A stretch of DNA of 64,000 nt from Cephalotus follicularis (taxonomy: Eukaryota; Streptophyta; Magnoliopsida; Oxalidales; Cephalotaceae), in NCBI GenBank assembly GCA_001972305.1, contig BDDD01002122.1:1-64000 (forward strand), read 5' to 3'. This document shows, one piece after another, positions 10,801 through 20,810 of this stretch (positions are counted from its first letter, which is position 1; each line of letters opens with the position of its first letter). Below the pieces are notes generated by a model that saw only the letters and a program-made list of their open reading frames with translations, searched no databases and was not told where the DNA came from. Made by a program: the position numbers and the translations under genes.

Positions 10801-12666
10801 GATATCAAAAGATCAAGAAAAAGTTTACTAACCCTAAAGCAGCTCTGGAAGAGATAAGTCCAGAGATGGGGAGTGTCCCAATCCTCTCTCAACTCCACTT
10901 CGCGGGGGAAGAGACCAGCCTTGCCCAAGGTGATAGCGACCCCAGATGTCTTCAAATTAATCCCAGCCTTGCCAAGCTTGGTGAGGATTTTGTTGATTTG
11001 TTCAATTTCTTTAGCAGGGAACATGAGGATAGGATCTTGGGAGCCCTCCTCAATAGGCTTGATCCTTGGTGCATCCCCCTCCTCTGTCCTCTGCCTCCTC
11101 GGTAGATGGTCAAGCTCCTCAACAGTAGTCTGCTTGCCCATGGAAATCTCAGCCCTCCTCTCTTCAGTCCTGGTATCAATAACCACATTGGTCTCTGCCA
11201 TCTTGTAAACCCTGACTGGGGTGCCAACGGCCTCCTCGGTCCCGGCCCTGGTCTCCTCATCTGCCTCGGTCCCGGCCCAGGTCTCCTCGGCCACCTCAGT
11301 CTTGATCCTTGCCGCCTCGGCACTTTTGGGAGCCCTCTCCTCGGTAGCCTTAGCCCGGGCCCATGCCTCCTCAGCTCTCTTCCGAGCATGCTTGTTAGCC
11401 CTGGCCCTGTCACTGGGCACCTTGGAGGCTCTTTTCCTGGCCCCGGTAGTAGACTTCCTCCTCATGAGGGCCTTTTTCTTCGATGCGGCCTCTCGCCTCT
11501 GCTCCTTGGGGTTATGAGCCCGGACCTGCTCCCGGGCAGACCTGACAACATCCAGAGTTGATTCTTGATTTTTCATCGCTGCACAAAGGCGTAGAAGGGC
11601 AGTAAGAAGAACATTTAAAGCATAGATGAAGGAAAACAAAAAATATATATGATAATAAATGATGATCCAAAGGAAAACATAGTACGGCTCTCTCCTTGGC
11701 CAGTTGCAATGGATTCAGGTCCATCTCGGGCAACCGTGATCCTCCCTCTCTTAACTCCCACAGCCAAGGATCCAGGTCTGTCTTGGGCATCCAAGCCCCC
11801 TTCAATCCTAATCCCCATGGGGATCTCCTCAGCCAGGTCCGAGCTAGCCCTACGTCCACGAGACATGCTAAGCCCATGGGTTTGCAAGCTTATCTCAGAG
11901 ACCACCACTAACACCTCCTCGGGAGCAAGTGTCAGAAGCTTGTCCAGGCCAACCTTCTCTTCCCTGCTCAGGGGCACCCTTAGGCTAAGGGCCACAGTGT
12001 CCAAGGTATCGCTCCACGGGCTCGGCGTGAAGCCAGGAAGGTTCTTGATCAAGAAGTACTTCTCCCTCCAATTTTTGACCAACCTGGTGTTTTCGGCCAG
12101 TAGTTTGTGACGGCCCGTACTAGACTTGAAGTAGAAGCCCCGCTTATTTGGGGAGGAGGTTATGGTGTGGAATTCCTTAAACAGCCCAACAGTGGCTGTC
12201 ACCCCCGCCTCTAGGCACCTAACCAGAAAGCCCATGATGAACCCCCATGACTGGGCCTAGAGCATCGAGGGGTGGACCTGGTAGTGTTCAAGGATGGTAA
12301 CGGCAAAGGGAGGCAGAGGAAACCTCAGCCCATGTTCCAGAGCATCTTGGAACACCACGAAGCTACCCGGTCGACACTCTATGACGGCCCTGGGGTTTGC
12401 AGGGATTTCAAAGTCGAGGCTGCTGGGGATGTAGTACTCCTTGACCAGCTCCGCCAGCTTCTTGGGGTCTATCTTTGTTCGGTTAAAGAGGGTCTCAGCA
12501 ACTTGAACCCCAGCCTCTACGACCGCCAGGTTGGGATTCCCGGCAGTGGAAGCCCCCATCTCCAACTCCATGTCGAGGGGGTGCTCGGCAATAGTGACCC
12601 CCATGGACACCTGGCCACCTCCTCAGGGCGTCTAACAAGCCTCTTTGTCTGTTTGGTCCTGGCCAT
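7872..12666 (-). pseudogene. E1 antisense accessory gene (H3-tail start, Transposase_28-like domain, coiled coils), broken and partly duplicated
   Basis: Begins at 12666 with M-ARTKQTKRLVRRPEEVA, whose first residues copy the histone H3 tail. A one-base frameshift near 12610 and a TAG after 'VHPSML' at about 12257-12259 (matching CAG elsewhere) break the conserved domain, seen as 'VVFQDALEHGLRFPLPPFAV', 'GFLVRCLEAGVTATVGLFKE' and 'SSPNKRGFYFKS'. Intron 1 is GT-AG (11579-11685 in one unit, 9684-9790 in the other). Exon 2 is rich in Lys/Arg, then Ala/Glu. Intron 2 is GT-AG (8868-8937). Exon 3 is a coiled coil with repeated 'VDNFKAS' units and an acidic tail. A 1895-bp duplication repeats most of exon 1 to the start of exon 3. 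The domain resembles the Pfam family called putative gypsy type transposon. Biochemical function is unknown. Confidence 0.75.
8809..12598. repeat. 1895-bp direct tandem duplication inside E1 accessory gene
   Basis: 8809-10703 and 10704-12598 appear identical over their length: every translated segment in the first recurs unchanged 1895 bases later. The junction at about 10697-10704 joins 'ctcggcaatag' (exon 1) to 'tgttcgaggaagg' (exon 3) with one extra base. Perfect identity in an otherwise heavily mutated element means either a very recent duplication or an assembly artefact. Confidence 0.9.
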
Positions 12667-12774
12667 GGTGCTTTCAGAGAGAGAGGAAGACGAAGTCGAA
12701 GTGGACATGGAAATACTTTGTTAAGTAAAAGGGATTGTGAATGCGTAAAGAACATCCTCAGAATGGAAGAGGGG

Positions 12775-12783
12775 TATTTAAAG
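12775..12783 (-). promoter_or_regulatory. Putative TATA-like box of E1 accessory gene
   Basis: Minus strand CTTTAAATA about 110 bases upstream of the accessory ATG (12666). The other three copies of this gene have CTTTAAAT at a comparable upstream place: 37621-37628, 45868-45875 and 60345-60352. The shared box suggests an internal promoter reading opposite to gag-pol. Confidence 0.5.
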
Positions 12784-13200
12784 ACCCTGGGAATGAATCC
12801 AGACCGTAAATCCTGATTGATCTTAACGGTGGAGATCCTCCTGCCAGATCAGGAGCAGCAAACAAAGGGTTTTAAGCACGGGCATCGAAGCGTCAGGCGA
12901 TCAAAATTCGTAATTTACAGTGCAATGATGGATATTAATTGAATGGGTATGGCGTGAAATGACATCTGTCACGTCATATCTTATCAGAAATTGGTTTGGG
13001 CCATTAGGTTGGGCTCGCGTATGTTGAATTGGGTGCATCTACAAACGATCAAGCCCGACTCGGGTCCATGTAAGCCTTTTTTTACCTCTTCCCATGTCAG
13101 TTTGTATCCATCCCTGCTAGGGAGCTCTGCTCGGGTAAGAACTCTCAACTCTGCTCCTCCTTCTCTGCCAAGGCCAGAGAAGAAGGACAAGGGGGGCATA
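12784..13200 (+). other. E1 leader of antisense gene and polypurine tract
   Basis: Non-coding stretch between the antisense promoter region and the 3' LTR. It ends in the purine run acaaggggggcata (13187-13200), the likely plus-strand primer for LTR synthesis; E2 has the same ending (aggggggcata) just before its 3' LTR at 37944. Confidence 0.6.
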
Positions 13201-13756
13201 TGATGTGGAGAATTTTCTATTTACAAGTATAACGCCACGTGTCCCCAAGAGAGGAGGACATATGCCTTGTCTAGGCCTGGGCACGTGGCCAAGCATTATG
13301 AATTTAAACCATTACCGCGCCGCTAGCCTCGGGCGTTGCCAGCCCATGACCATTGACGTGCACGGTACTACGTCCTAAAGGGAAAGTGCCACCAAATCCG
13401 ACGGAAATCAGGGGAAATGCCCGGGCTCCTCGGGCATTTTCCTTATGGGCAACCATCAAATCCTATTTCTACACTCAACATTTACATTGGAGGTCTATAA
13501 ATACAAAATCAAATGACTTCAACCAGGTCAGCCACTTGAGCATTCAAAAGAACCTAGTATTCTCTGTGCAATTACTAACTTGAGCGTCAGATTGTCCCCG
13601 GGAGAACAACCTATTGAACCTTCAACCTTTGTGCTCTTATTGTGCAGGAATCGTCAACCATCAAACACCCCTTTCTCGGACAGATTCCAACGTTTCCATT
13701 ACAGATCAAAGCCCTCCACATAGGGTATTGTTGAAGGAAGGTTTTCTGCATCAACA
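13201..13756 (+). mobile_element. E1 3' LTR
   Basis: 556 bp beginning TGATGTGGAG immediately after the polypurine tract and ending ...ctgcatcaaca. It shares blocks with the E2 LTRs: the 'cacgtgtcc' G-box-like phrase, 'gtctataaatac' TATA region near 13493, 'gtcagccactt', and 'gtccccgggagaa'. The following five bases are ctaac; the matching left duplication is not in the window. Confidence 0.85.
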
Positions 13757-13898
13757 CTAACAAAGAAAAATCATCTCTTTTTTTATATTAATATTATTAA
13801 TCATAAGTAAAGTATCATCATAATTATATTATTTTTTAAATATTATTAATGATATTTTAATTTTTAATAAAATCATAAATCATAATATTTTAATAATT
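13757..13898. other. Short AT-rich unique stretch between E1 and E2
   Basis: About 140 bases of A/T-rich DNA with runs of taatattattaat. No gene or element is seen; it is the pre-insertion landing site between two retrotransposons. Confidence 0.6.
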
Positions 13899-13903
13899 TA
13901 GTG

Positions 13904-14417
13904 TGATATGGCAAAAATTATACCCATAAAAAGTGTCACTTGTCCTCAGGAGAGTACGCCAAGTGTCCTCCAGGGCTACAGACACATGGTCGGGAGTTAC
14001 TATTCTAAATCTGGCAAGATAACGCATACTAACGTCATGGCGCCAAATCCGGTGGAGAATTGGAAAATGCCCAAGATTCTCGGCATTTCCTTAGGGGAAC
14101 GCAAGTCATTTCCAAAAATTGAGCAAAGACAGTTGCAAACAATCTCTATAAATACCAGAATCAAAGACTTTACACAAGTCAGCCATTTTTGCATACTAAA
14201 GCACCTTGCTATTGTCTTCTCTGTCTTTTACTAACTTAAGCATCAGAGTGTCCCCGGGAGAAAACCCTCATGGACCCACGAGTATTTTGCATTCTTTGTG
14301 CAGAGAGGACGATTCAACACTTTATCAATCCTCCCTTTGAGGCATTTAAAGCTTTCCCAGTTATAAATCAAACCTCTCTACATCAGAGGACTGTTGAGGA
14401 GATTTTCCGCATCAACA
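13904..14417 (+). mobile_element. E2 5' LTR
   Basis: 514 bp, TGATATGGCAAAAATT ... ccgcatcaaca. It matches the 3' LTR 37944-38458 closely over its whole length, with scattered substitutions. It contains 'ctctataaatacc' (about 14149-14161), a TATA-like box, and 'gcatcagagtgtccccggg' near the end. The two LTRs can be aligned to date the insertion. Confidence 0.9.
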
Positions 14418-14437
14418 GTTGACGCCGTCTGTGGGAA
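14418..14437 (+). other. E2 primer-binding-site region
   Basis: The sequence directly after the 5' LTR is gttgacgccgtctgtgggaa. E4 has the same site on the minus strand (gtttacgccgtctgtgggaa, just before its 5' LTR). Its position fixes it as the tRNA primer site; which tRNA it pairs with was not determined. Confidence 0.6.
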
Positions 14438-14463
14438 GCGCAACAAAAAGCTATTAAGAATCA

Positions 14464-15372
14464 TGCCTCCGAGGAGAAACAACAATTCTGGATCCACTGG
14501 CAGCCGAGCACTCGAGGTTTCACCTCCTGATGCCGGACAACTTGCGGCTCCCAAGCAAGCTCCCATCATTGGCGAGCAATTTAGTCAGTTCCTCCAGGGA
14601 ATGGAGCGCCTAACCAACTTGTTGGCAAATAATTTGGCCAACCAAGATCAGGTCGGACATGCCCGACCAATCATCCCAAAACAATATGGTCCGAGCTGGC
14701 CGGCCTAGGAGAACCAACACCCCCATGGGCAGAAGCGAAACCCGCCGAGGAGGGTCATGCTCTGCCCAAGGCGGTCAGGGGTTGATACATCCATGAGGAG
14801 GAGACCAGAGATTAATACATATCTAAGGGCAAAGTCATCAACTGCCAAGGATCACAACAACGATCCTCGGCCCTAGCATCCCAAACAGGATCCCATCGAA
14901 GTGGGTCACCCAACGGGTGCCGAGGAGGCCCGAGCACATTCCCATGCATCACGCAGGACCGAGATGGTGCGTGGGAGTAGGTTAGCACGTTCAGCCACTT
15001 TGGCTGGGCAGTCACATGTTTCTAGCAGGACTAGGAACATAGAAAATGTTGAGCAAGCCATGAATAGAAGGCTTGCGGAGATGGAGAGAAGGCTCCAAGG
15101 AGCCGAGAAGTCAAAGGGGTACCTATCTGAGGTACGCAACATCAGTGCCACTCCCTTCACATCCGAGATCATGAAGGAACATATCCCTAGGGGATTCCGA
15201 TTCCTGAGTCTCAAGGAATATGACGAGTCCACAGACCCAATTCAGCATGTGTGCTACTACACCTAGGTTATGCTGGTGCACCAGGCCTCGTACGCTATCA
15301 TCTGCCGAGGATTCCCAGCAACACTGACTGGAGCTTCCCAGTCGTGGTATTCTACCCTGACAGGGCTCCAGG
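14464..15372 (+). pseudogene. gag: E2 gag N-terminal part, truncated
   Basis: Starts M-PPRRNNNSGSTGS at 14464, 46 bases after the 5' LTR; E4 starts with the same M-PPRRNN. It includes 'PIIGEQFSQFLQGMERLTNL', a stop near 14706, then in another frame 'VEQAMNRRLAEMERRLQGAE' and 'VRNISATPFTSEIMKEHIPR', up to 'PATLTGASQSWYSTL' where homology to gag ends at about 15365. Everything from central gag to the end of integrase is missing from E2. Confidence 0.8.
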
Positions 15373-15620
15373 TAGAGAGAAAGAGAGAGGGAGAAGAGTG
15401 AAGAATGAAGAGATAAGAGTGAGAAATTGACTTATATAGTCAATTCGACCAACTCTCCGAAACTCAGCCCAGAATCTCGACTATACATGCATATGATCAA
15501 TACAGTATCAATAGGTATAAGAATACCTCAATTCAATACGGTTCAGTACGGTCCAATACGGTGCAATACGCTACGATGTATGCATGAACAGTACAAAAGG
15601 GAATTCGGGTCGTCACAACA
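15373..15620 (+). mobile_element. Fragment of another LTR at the E2 deletion point
   Basis: Sequence unrelated to the Tat family replaces pol. It starts in a gagagagaa-rich stretch and ends 'gaattcgggtcgtcaca', the style of the chromovirus-type LTR ends seen at 56661 and 36908. Left border unclear and no duplication seen, so it is a remnant. Confidence 0.4.
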
Positions 15621-15671
15621 TAAAACTCCCAAGGGAGTAAATATAAATAAAGGCTAAAGTCTTGAATAGAC

Positions 15672-15915
15672 CGAGTTCTAGAATCAAGAAAGACTCCTTC
15701 CGAGGAGCACTTAAGACTCTTTCCGATGAGCACTAAAGACTCCTTCACAGGAGCACTAAAGACTCCTTCCCATGAGCGTTAAAAGACTCCTTCCGAGGAG
15801 AGATAAAACATTCCTTCCGAGGAAGACTCCCACCCAAGGAGCGCCTAAAAGTACAAGTACATGTACAAAAGACTATTAAGAGAGCAAACTTAGAAAGACT
15901 CCCAAGGGAGCAAAC
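15672..15915. repeat. E2 minisatellite
   Basis: Eight or nine imperfect units of about 23-25 bp of the type gactccttccgaggagcac. Same position in the element and same general motif (pyrimidine half, purine half, agcac) as the E1 array at 6585-7190. Confidence 0.75.
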
Positions 15916-16329
15916 AATGGTCAACAATTCCATAGGAATATTCCCTACCAAACCAAAATTGAGTCTTGAGAGGTGAATCCATAAGAACTCGCAACGATCA
16001 AGTTTGTCAGACTGAGCACTTTGAAATAAGTGTCCCTATGAGGACTGCAAACTCAGACGACCTGGTCTAGAATATAACGGATCAGACGAGATCCTGCTCG
16101 GCAATCCCACAAGAACTTGTCTGAGCAGACTTAAAACTTGGTCTGCGAACACACAGGAACTCGCAAAGACTAAGTATTACTGCCTAAGCTGTAACGACCC
16201 GATCCCGAACCCAAGCCATTACAAGGATCTGGCATGACTTTAACCATAACCCATGGCCCAAACTGGTCATATCGATTTCCTTCTCTCATCTTCTCCTTCA
16301 TAAATTTTTTTTTTTTTGCACAGCATGAG

Positions 16330-16530
16330 AGTAGAGGTGCCAGACAACAAGCCAAACCACAACCTCTGGAAGGTACCAGACAACAAGCCAGACCACAACC
16401 TCTGTAAGGTGCACGACAACAAGCTAGACCACAACCTCTGCAAAGTGCTAGACCACAACCTCTGCAAGGTACCAGACAACAAGCCAGACCACAACCTCTG
16501 CAAGGTCCCAGACAACAAGCCAGACCACCC
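16330..16530. repeat. Minisatellite in the 16.2-kb insert
   Basis: About six units of 20-35 bp built on 'agacaacaagccagaccac' and 'aacctctgcaaggt'. The last unit runs straight into the captured Copia LTR segment at 16528. Confidence 0.8.
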
Positions 16531-17020
16531 TATGCACAAGACATCTAGTAACGGCTCATGTCTAAGGACCACATAAACTGTTGTAAAACTAGAATTCTGT
16601 CTGACATGTAAGTAAAACTCCATACAGATATTCTATCAACGGTCTCCTTCAGCGAACTCATTAAATGAGCACCCACGTAGTTGTCATAGCATCATCCATG
16701 TGAGTGAGTGTGAGATCAGTCACCCTCTGCTTACCGATCTGACAGTACGTGTCGGTCTATCCGGATTGATCATGCCCTGAGTGTCAATCCTGTGAGCAGG
16801 AAGATTCGAAATAAAGTATACCGAGATTCCAACTCTCACATCATGATCTGATCATGAACTTGGTTCTCTAACTTTATTCCAGGACATTTATTTACAATAA
16901 AACTTGTATTAATGAAACGAACTCATAGCCATTGATAAAACATAAACATCTTTATTGAATTTATAAATTGTTTATACAAGATAAAGTAAATACAAGCTCG
17001 ACACTGGCTCACAGCACTTC
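16528..17020 (-). mobile_element. Captured internal piece of a Copia LTR
   Basis: Nearly identical, with only scattered single-base differences, to 22161-22652 inside the Copia LTR 20811-22662, and partly to 36909-37131. Both breakpoints are internal to that LTR (starts 'ccctatgcac', ends 'cagcacttc'), with no LTR termini or target duplication. It therefore arrived by recombination, conversion or template switching rather than by its own insertion. Confidence 0.8.
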
Positions 17021-18328
17021 CAGAGCACCGCATGAACATCGATAGAAGGGCTACGCAAGCACTCCATCCTCGACAATCACACGTTTGGCGCACCTCACTA
17101 CATGAAGATCGATCGAGGGGCTACGCAAGCCCACCCCCGTCGGCAATCACGAGCTCAGCACTACACCATATGAACATTTATCGAGGAGCTACCTCGTCAG
17201 CAATCACGTAGCGTTAGTTTCGTCCAAGGGGCCTGCGAATCACCGCTCAGCCACTACCAAGGAGGCACTTCAACTGGTAAATACTCAAGAAGATGCTTGA
17301 CATGCACTGCTAACCAAGGGACGCCCGACATGGACTACTCTGCAAGGAAAGCTTACATGCACAGCTTGGCAGGGGATGTTCATCAAACTGACTCCTCTGC
17401 CAGGACACACATCACACTAACTCCCTGGCAAGAACACGCATCTTACATGGCCATAACAGCTGTATTTGTCACATAAGATCTGAGAAACCTCGTCTGCCTA
17501 GAATCTAAATGCTAAAACACAAACTCACAAAGCACCTCAACACAAAATGGTTAAGTTAGTATAACCATAAACGAAAGCACAGTAAAACGTCACATACCTG
17601 GGTCTCTCAATACCAGCTCCGGTAACGCTTACCAGTTCCTTGGAACTCCGAATCCACCCCACTGGATTCTTCATATTCCCATAACTCGAACAGCACACCT
17701 AGTGCTTCGAATCTACCAACGGATCCACTTTTCGCCATCTCAAATGTCAAACACACCAGGGATACCAACTCACTGCTCAGTGTACTGAGGAACTCTGAAT
17801 CCGCCATACCACACTCGGGTAAGGACATCAAAGACCAGTGAGAATCACCTTCAATCACGTTTGACTACAGAAGAAATGGAGAAGAAGAGAAACAAGACTT
17901 GTAGAGGAGATACTCGGTCACGCTAGAAGTAAGGATCCAATGAAGAGGAAGCTTGAACCTCATAGGGAGTACTCACAACTCACCCAGACAGAGTTCACTC
18001 GGCATCTTCCCTTTTCTTCCTTCTTCTTCCTACCTACTTCTCACTGACTTCCTCTCTTTCTTCCTTCTGCTCAAGGTGCCAGGTATATCACTTCATACAC
18101 TCTCCCTGACACACGTCCTTTCACATTGGAAATGTTAGCTTCCCTTGTAAGCTTCACATATGGGCTTAGTCAAAATAAATGACTCTTCCCAATAAACGCC
18201 ACTTTGGGCCTTAATATTGCACAAGTGAGGACTTCCTAATGGCTCAAGGAAAATAATAAAACCCAAACCAGGCCTTAACAAGCAGATAACAAAGAGAATC
18301 TTTTGCAAAACCATACCTGGGTATTACA
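17021..18328. other. Non-coding remainder of the 16.2-kb insert
   Basis: Begins with three loose repeats of 'catgaacatcgat...ggggctacgcaagc' (17028-17220), then 'ggacacgcatc'-type phrases. No convincing gene on either strand. Confidence 0.5.
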
Positions 18329-18649
18329 TAAGTGCCTTTGAAATAAGGTTTCCTAAGGGGATTAGAAAGTTTGGGCAATTAGGTCTGAAAATTGTAAGGC
18401 CATAACACAAAATCTATAAGTTCGACTAATCTAAAGCCCCCAAGGGGGACAATGATGCTCAAAGGAAGCAAAAGTCCTATTACTTACATTCAATTATCCT
18501 CAGGGAGTTGGAAGTATTAGAATGGAGTTCAAGCGTTCAAATTGAAAAATAAAGAAGATCCGAGGGGCAAAAGCTTTTTTTTAATCACAAAAAGGGATTG
18601 CATTATAAAAGCAAAAACACAAGGCAAAAAGAAGGAATTTCTAGCCTAA

Positions 18650-20805
18650 ATTTAGTCCTCTGATGGGACATCATGTACAATGGGGGAATTGGGCATAACG
18701 GTATCGAGAGGAGGAGGCTCAAGATATGATCTGTGGTAGCTTCAGAGAATAGCACGAGGGCTCTCGATTGTTCATCCCTTGTTTGGTCCTCGGCCTCCTG
18801 AGCCAAGCGTTTCTGATCCTCATAGGTAGCTCAGGTTTCTAGCTCTTTGTCATCAACCCCCTCGGAAAAGAAGTCAAACTCGCTCATCCCTGGGCAGCAA
18901 ATGATAGAGTCAAAAGAAACACCTAATTGCCGAGCAACCAGGTTCCGGCAACTGTAAAAGCCCCGATAGTAGAGCACAGCAGACTCCTCAAAGATTGCAT
19001 CCTCAAAAGCAGATAAAGTCTTGAAGTCCTCCACGGCGGCGTCGATTATTGCTTGGAGTTCATCTGAAGCCTTGAATTCCGAGAGGGCTTTATCCACCGC
19101 CTCCTTGGCCCGAGCCTCTTCTCCGTCTCGGTAAGCGAGGAATTGTTTCTCAAGGTCTCAGTGTAATTTGTCCACGCGCGAAAATTCATGCTCGAACCTC
19201 ATCCTCTCAACCTTTTCTTTAGCCAAGGCCTCAAAGGCCTACCTTTTCTCCTCCAGGACAGACTCTTGAGCCCTGACCACTTCCTTCAGTTGGGTGCTAG
19301 CTTCGTTAGAAGATTTTTTAAGCTCAGCATTCTCTGTTTGAGGCCGCCTAATCTCTGTACAGGAGTCCTTGGCATCCTTGAGCAGGAGGTAAGCATCGCC
19401 CATGGCCAGGAAAAGAACACTCAAGATTAAAAGAGAGTAAAGCATCTACATGAAGAAAGAATAAGCAAAAGCCACTAACCCTAAAGCCACTCTGGAATAG
19501 ATGAGTCCATATCTGGTTGACTGACCAACCCTCCCTTGCCTCTACCTCGGCGGGTAAGAGTCCTAGCCTTCCAAGTTAGACGACTACCCCCGGAGTTTTC
19601 AGGCTTACACCCAATCTGCAGAGCTCGGAATATATCTCATTTACCCGACCGAGTTCCACAGGAACGTCAGGGCAAACGGATTGCCAAGGGGTCACCTCAA
19701 CAGCGTGATCCCGAGAAGGACCTACCTTATATTTCCTCATCTTTTGTTTCTTGGAAGGACGAGGTGGTAGATCTTTGGCCTTGCGCTTGCTGTAAGCAAT
19801 CTCAGCCCTAGCAGCCTCAGTCATAGCATTAGCAGTTGCAGCAGCAATAGCCTTCTAGGCTTCACGTCTCTCTGCCTCCTTGGCAACCTTACGAGCAACC
19901 GTCTCCTCGGCCCTCCACCTTGTGTCCTCAGAAGGGACCCTTATTCTCCTCTGAGCAGTCCTCAAAACATCATCAATAGAACGACGATGAGCCATTGCTG
20001 CACACGATAATGAAATCAGTTAGTCAAAGGCATAGGTTATAGAGATAAGAGAAGACTAAGCAAAGAGCCATAATTGGAGGAGATGAAGGCTTAATACGGC
20101 TTTCGCTCTCAGCTTTGGACCGAGTTCCAGGTTCTTCACAGCAACTATCAACTCCCTCTCTCTCACTCCCCACGGGAATCTCTTCGTCTATCTCCAACAG
20201 AACTCGCCGACCAAGGTACATACTCAACGCAATGTCGCGCTAGCGATCCTCGCTGATGACATGATTGACTTCCTCAGGATCCAGAGGAGAGAGCTTCTTC
20301 AAGTCATCTTTCACAGCGGTGGACAAAGTCAGCCTCTGATTGAGTAGAGAAACATTCAAGGAGTCACACCACTGGCCGGGAGTGAATCCGGGGAGGTTCT
20401 CAACAAGAAAATACCTCTCCCTCTAACCCTTCACAGACTTGGTGGGCTCCACCAACAGCTTCTTGGTCAGACTAACGCGGGACTTGAAATAGAACCCGCG
20501 CTTACCGGGAGAAGTAGCTAGAGCGTAGAACTCCTTGAAAAGCCTCACTATTGCCGTTGCTTTGACCTCCAAACATTTCACTAAGAATCCAATGATGAAG
20601 GCTCAGGATTGTGCCTGCAACAGAGAGGGGTGGATCTGAAAGTGCCTCAACATTGCTATGGAAAAAGACGGTAGGGGAAGCCTCAAGTCGTGCTCCAGAG
20701 CATCGAAGAACACCACAAAGAGGCCAAGCATACTCTCAGTCACCTCCTTGGAATCTTGGGGGAGAGAGCACATCAAATTGCTCGAAAATCCGTACTTCTC
20801 GGCCA
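18650..20805 (-). pseudogene. E2 antisense accessory gene, 3' part
   Basis: Continuation of the gene that starts at 37374, displaced by the Copia insertion. On the minus strand from 20805: 'LAEKYGF', then a degraded Transposase_28-like domain ('FKEFYALATSPGKRGFYFKS', 'KKLLVEPTKSVKG'), intron 1 (19998-20097, GT-AG, same place as in E1 and E4), a Lys/Arg-rich stretch, intron 2 whose acceptor is TTCCTGG where E4 has TTCCAGG so the AG is lost, then a coiled coil with 'FKASDELQAI' and an acidic tail ending about 18650. Several stops and frameshifts. Confidence 0.7.
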
Positions 20806-20810
20806 GTTTC

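Larger units (their letters stand above)
309..13756 (+). mobile_element. E1: decayed Tat-type Ty3/Gypsy retrotransposon, 5' end missing
   Basis: The order is gag, protease, RT, RNase H, a second RNase H and integrase on the + strand, then a minisatellite and a long accessory gene on the minus strand, then polypurine tract and 3' LTR. A second RNase H and an extra antisense gene between integrase and 3' LTR are hallmarks of the plant Tat lineage. The 5' LTR and gag N-terminus lie outside the window or are lost. Coding regions carry many in-frame stops, two frameshifts and a deletion in RT, so it cannot be autonomous. Nested inside are a 1.3-kb insert (3319-4601) and a 1895-bp tandem duplication. 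Confidence 0.85.
16190..18328 (-). mobile_element. 2.1-kb LTR-like insert in E2 (probable solo LTR, chimeric)
   Basis: Starts TGTAACGACCCGATCC and ends ...gggtattaca, flanked by taagc (16185-16189) and taagt (18329-18333), and it interrupts a spacer that is continuous in E1 ('gcctaagcgcctttgagat'). On the minus strand it reads TGTAATACCC...GGGTCGTTACA, a chromovirus-type LTR form. No coding region is recognised. Inside are a minisatellite (16330-16530) and a 493-bp piece of a different family's LTR (16528-17020). Confidence 0.75.
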
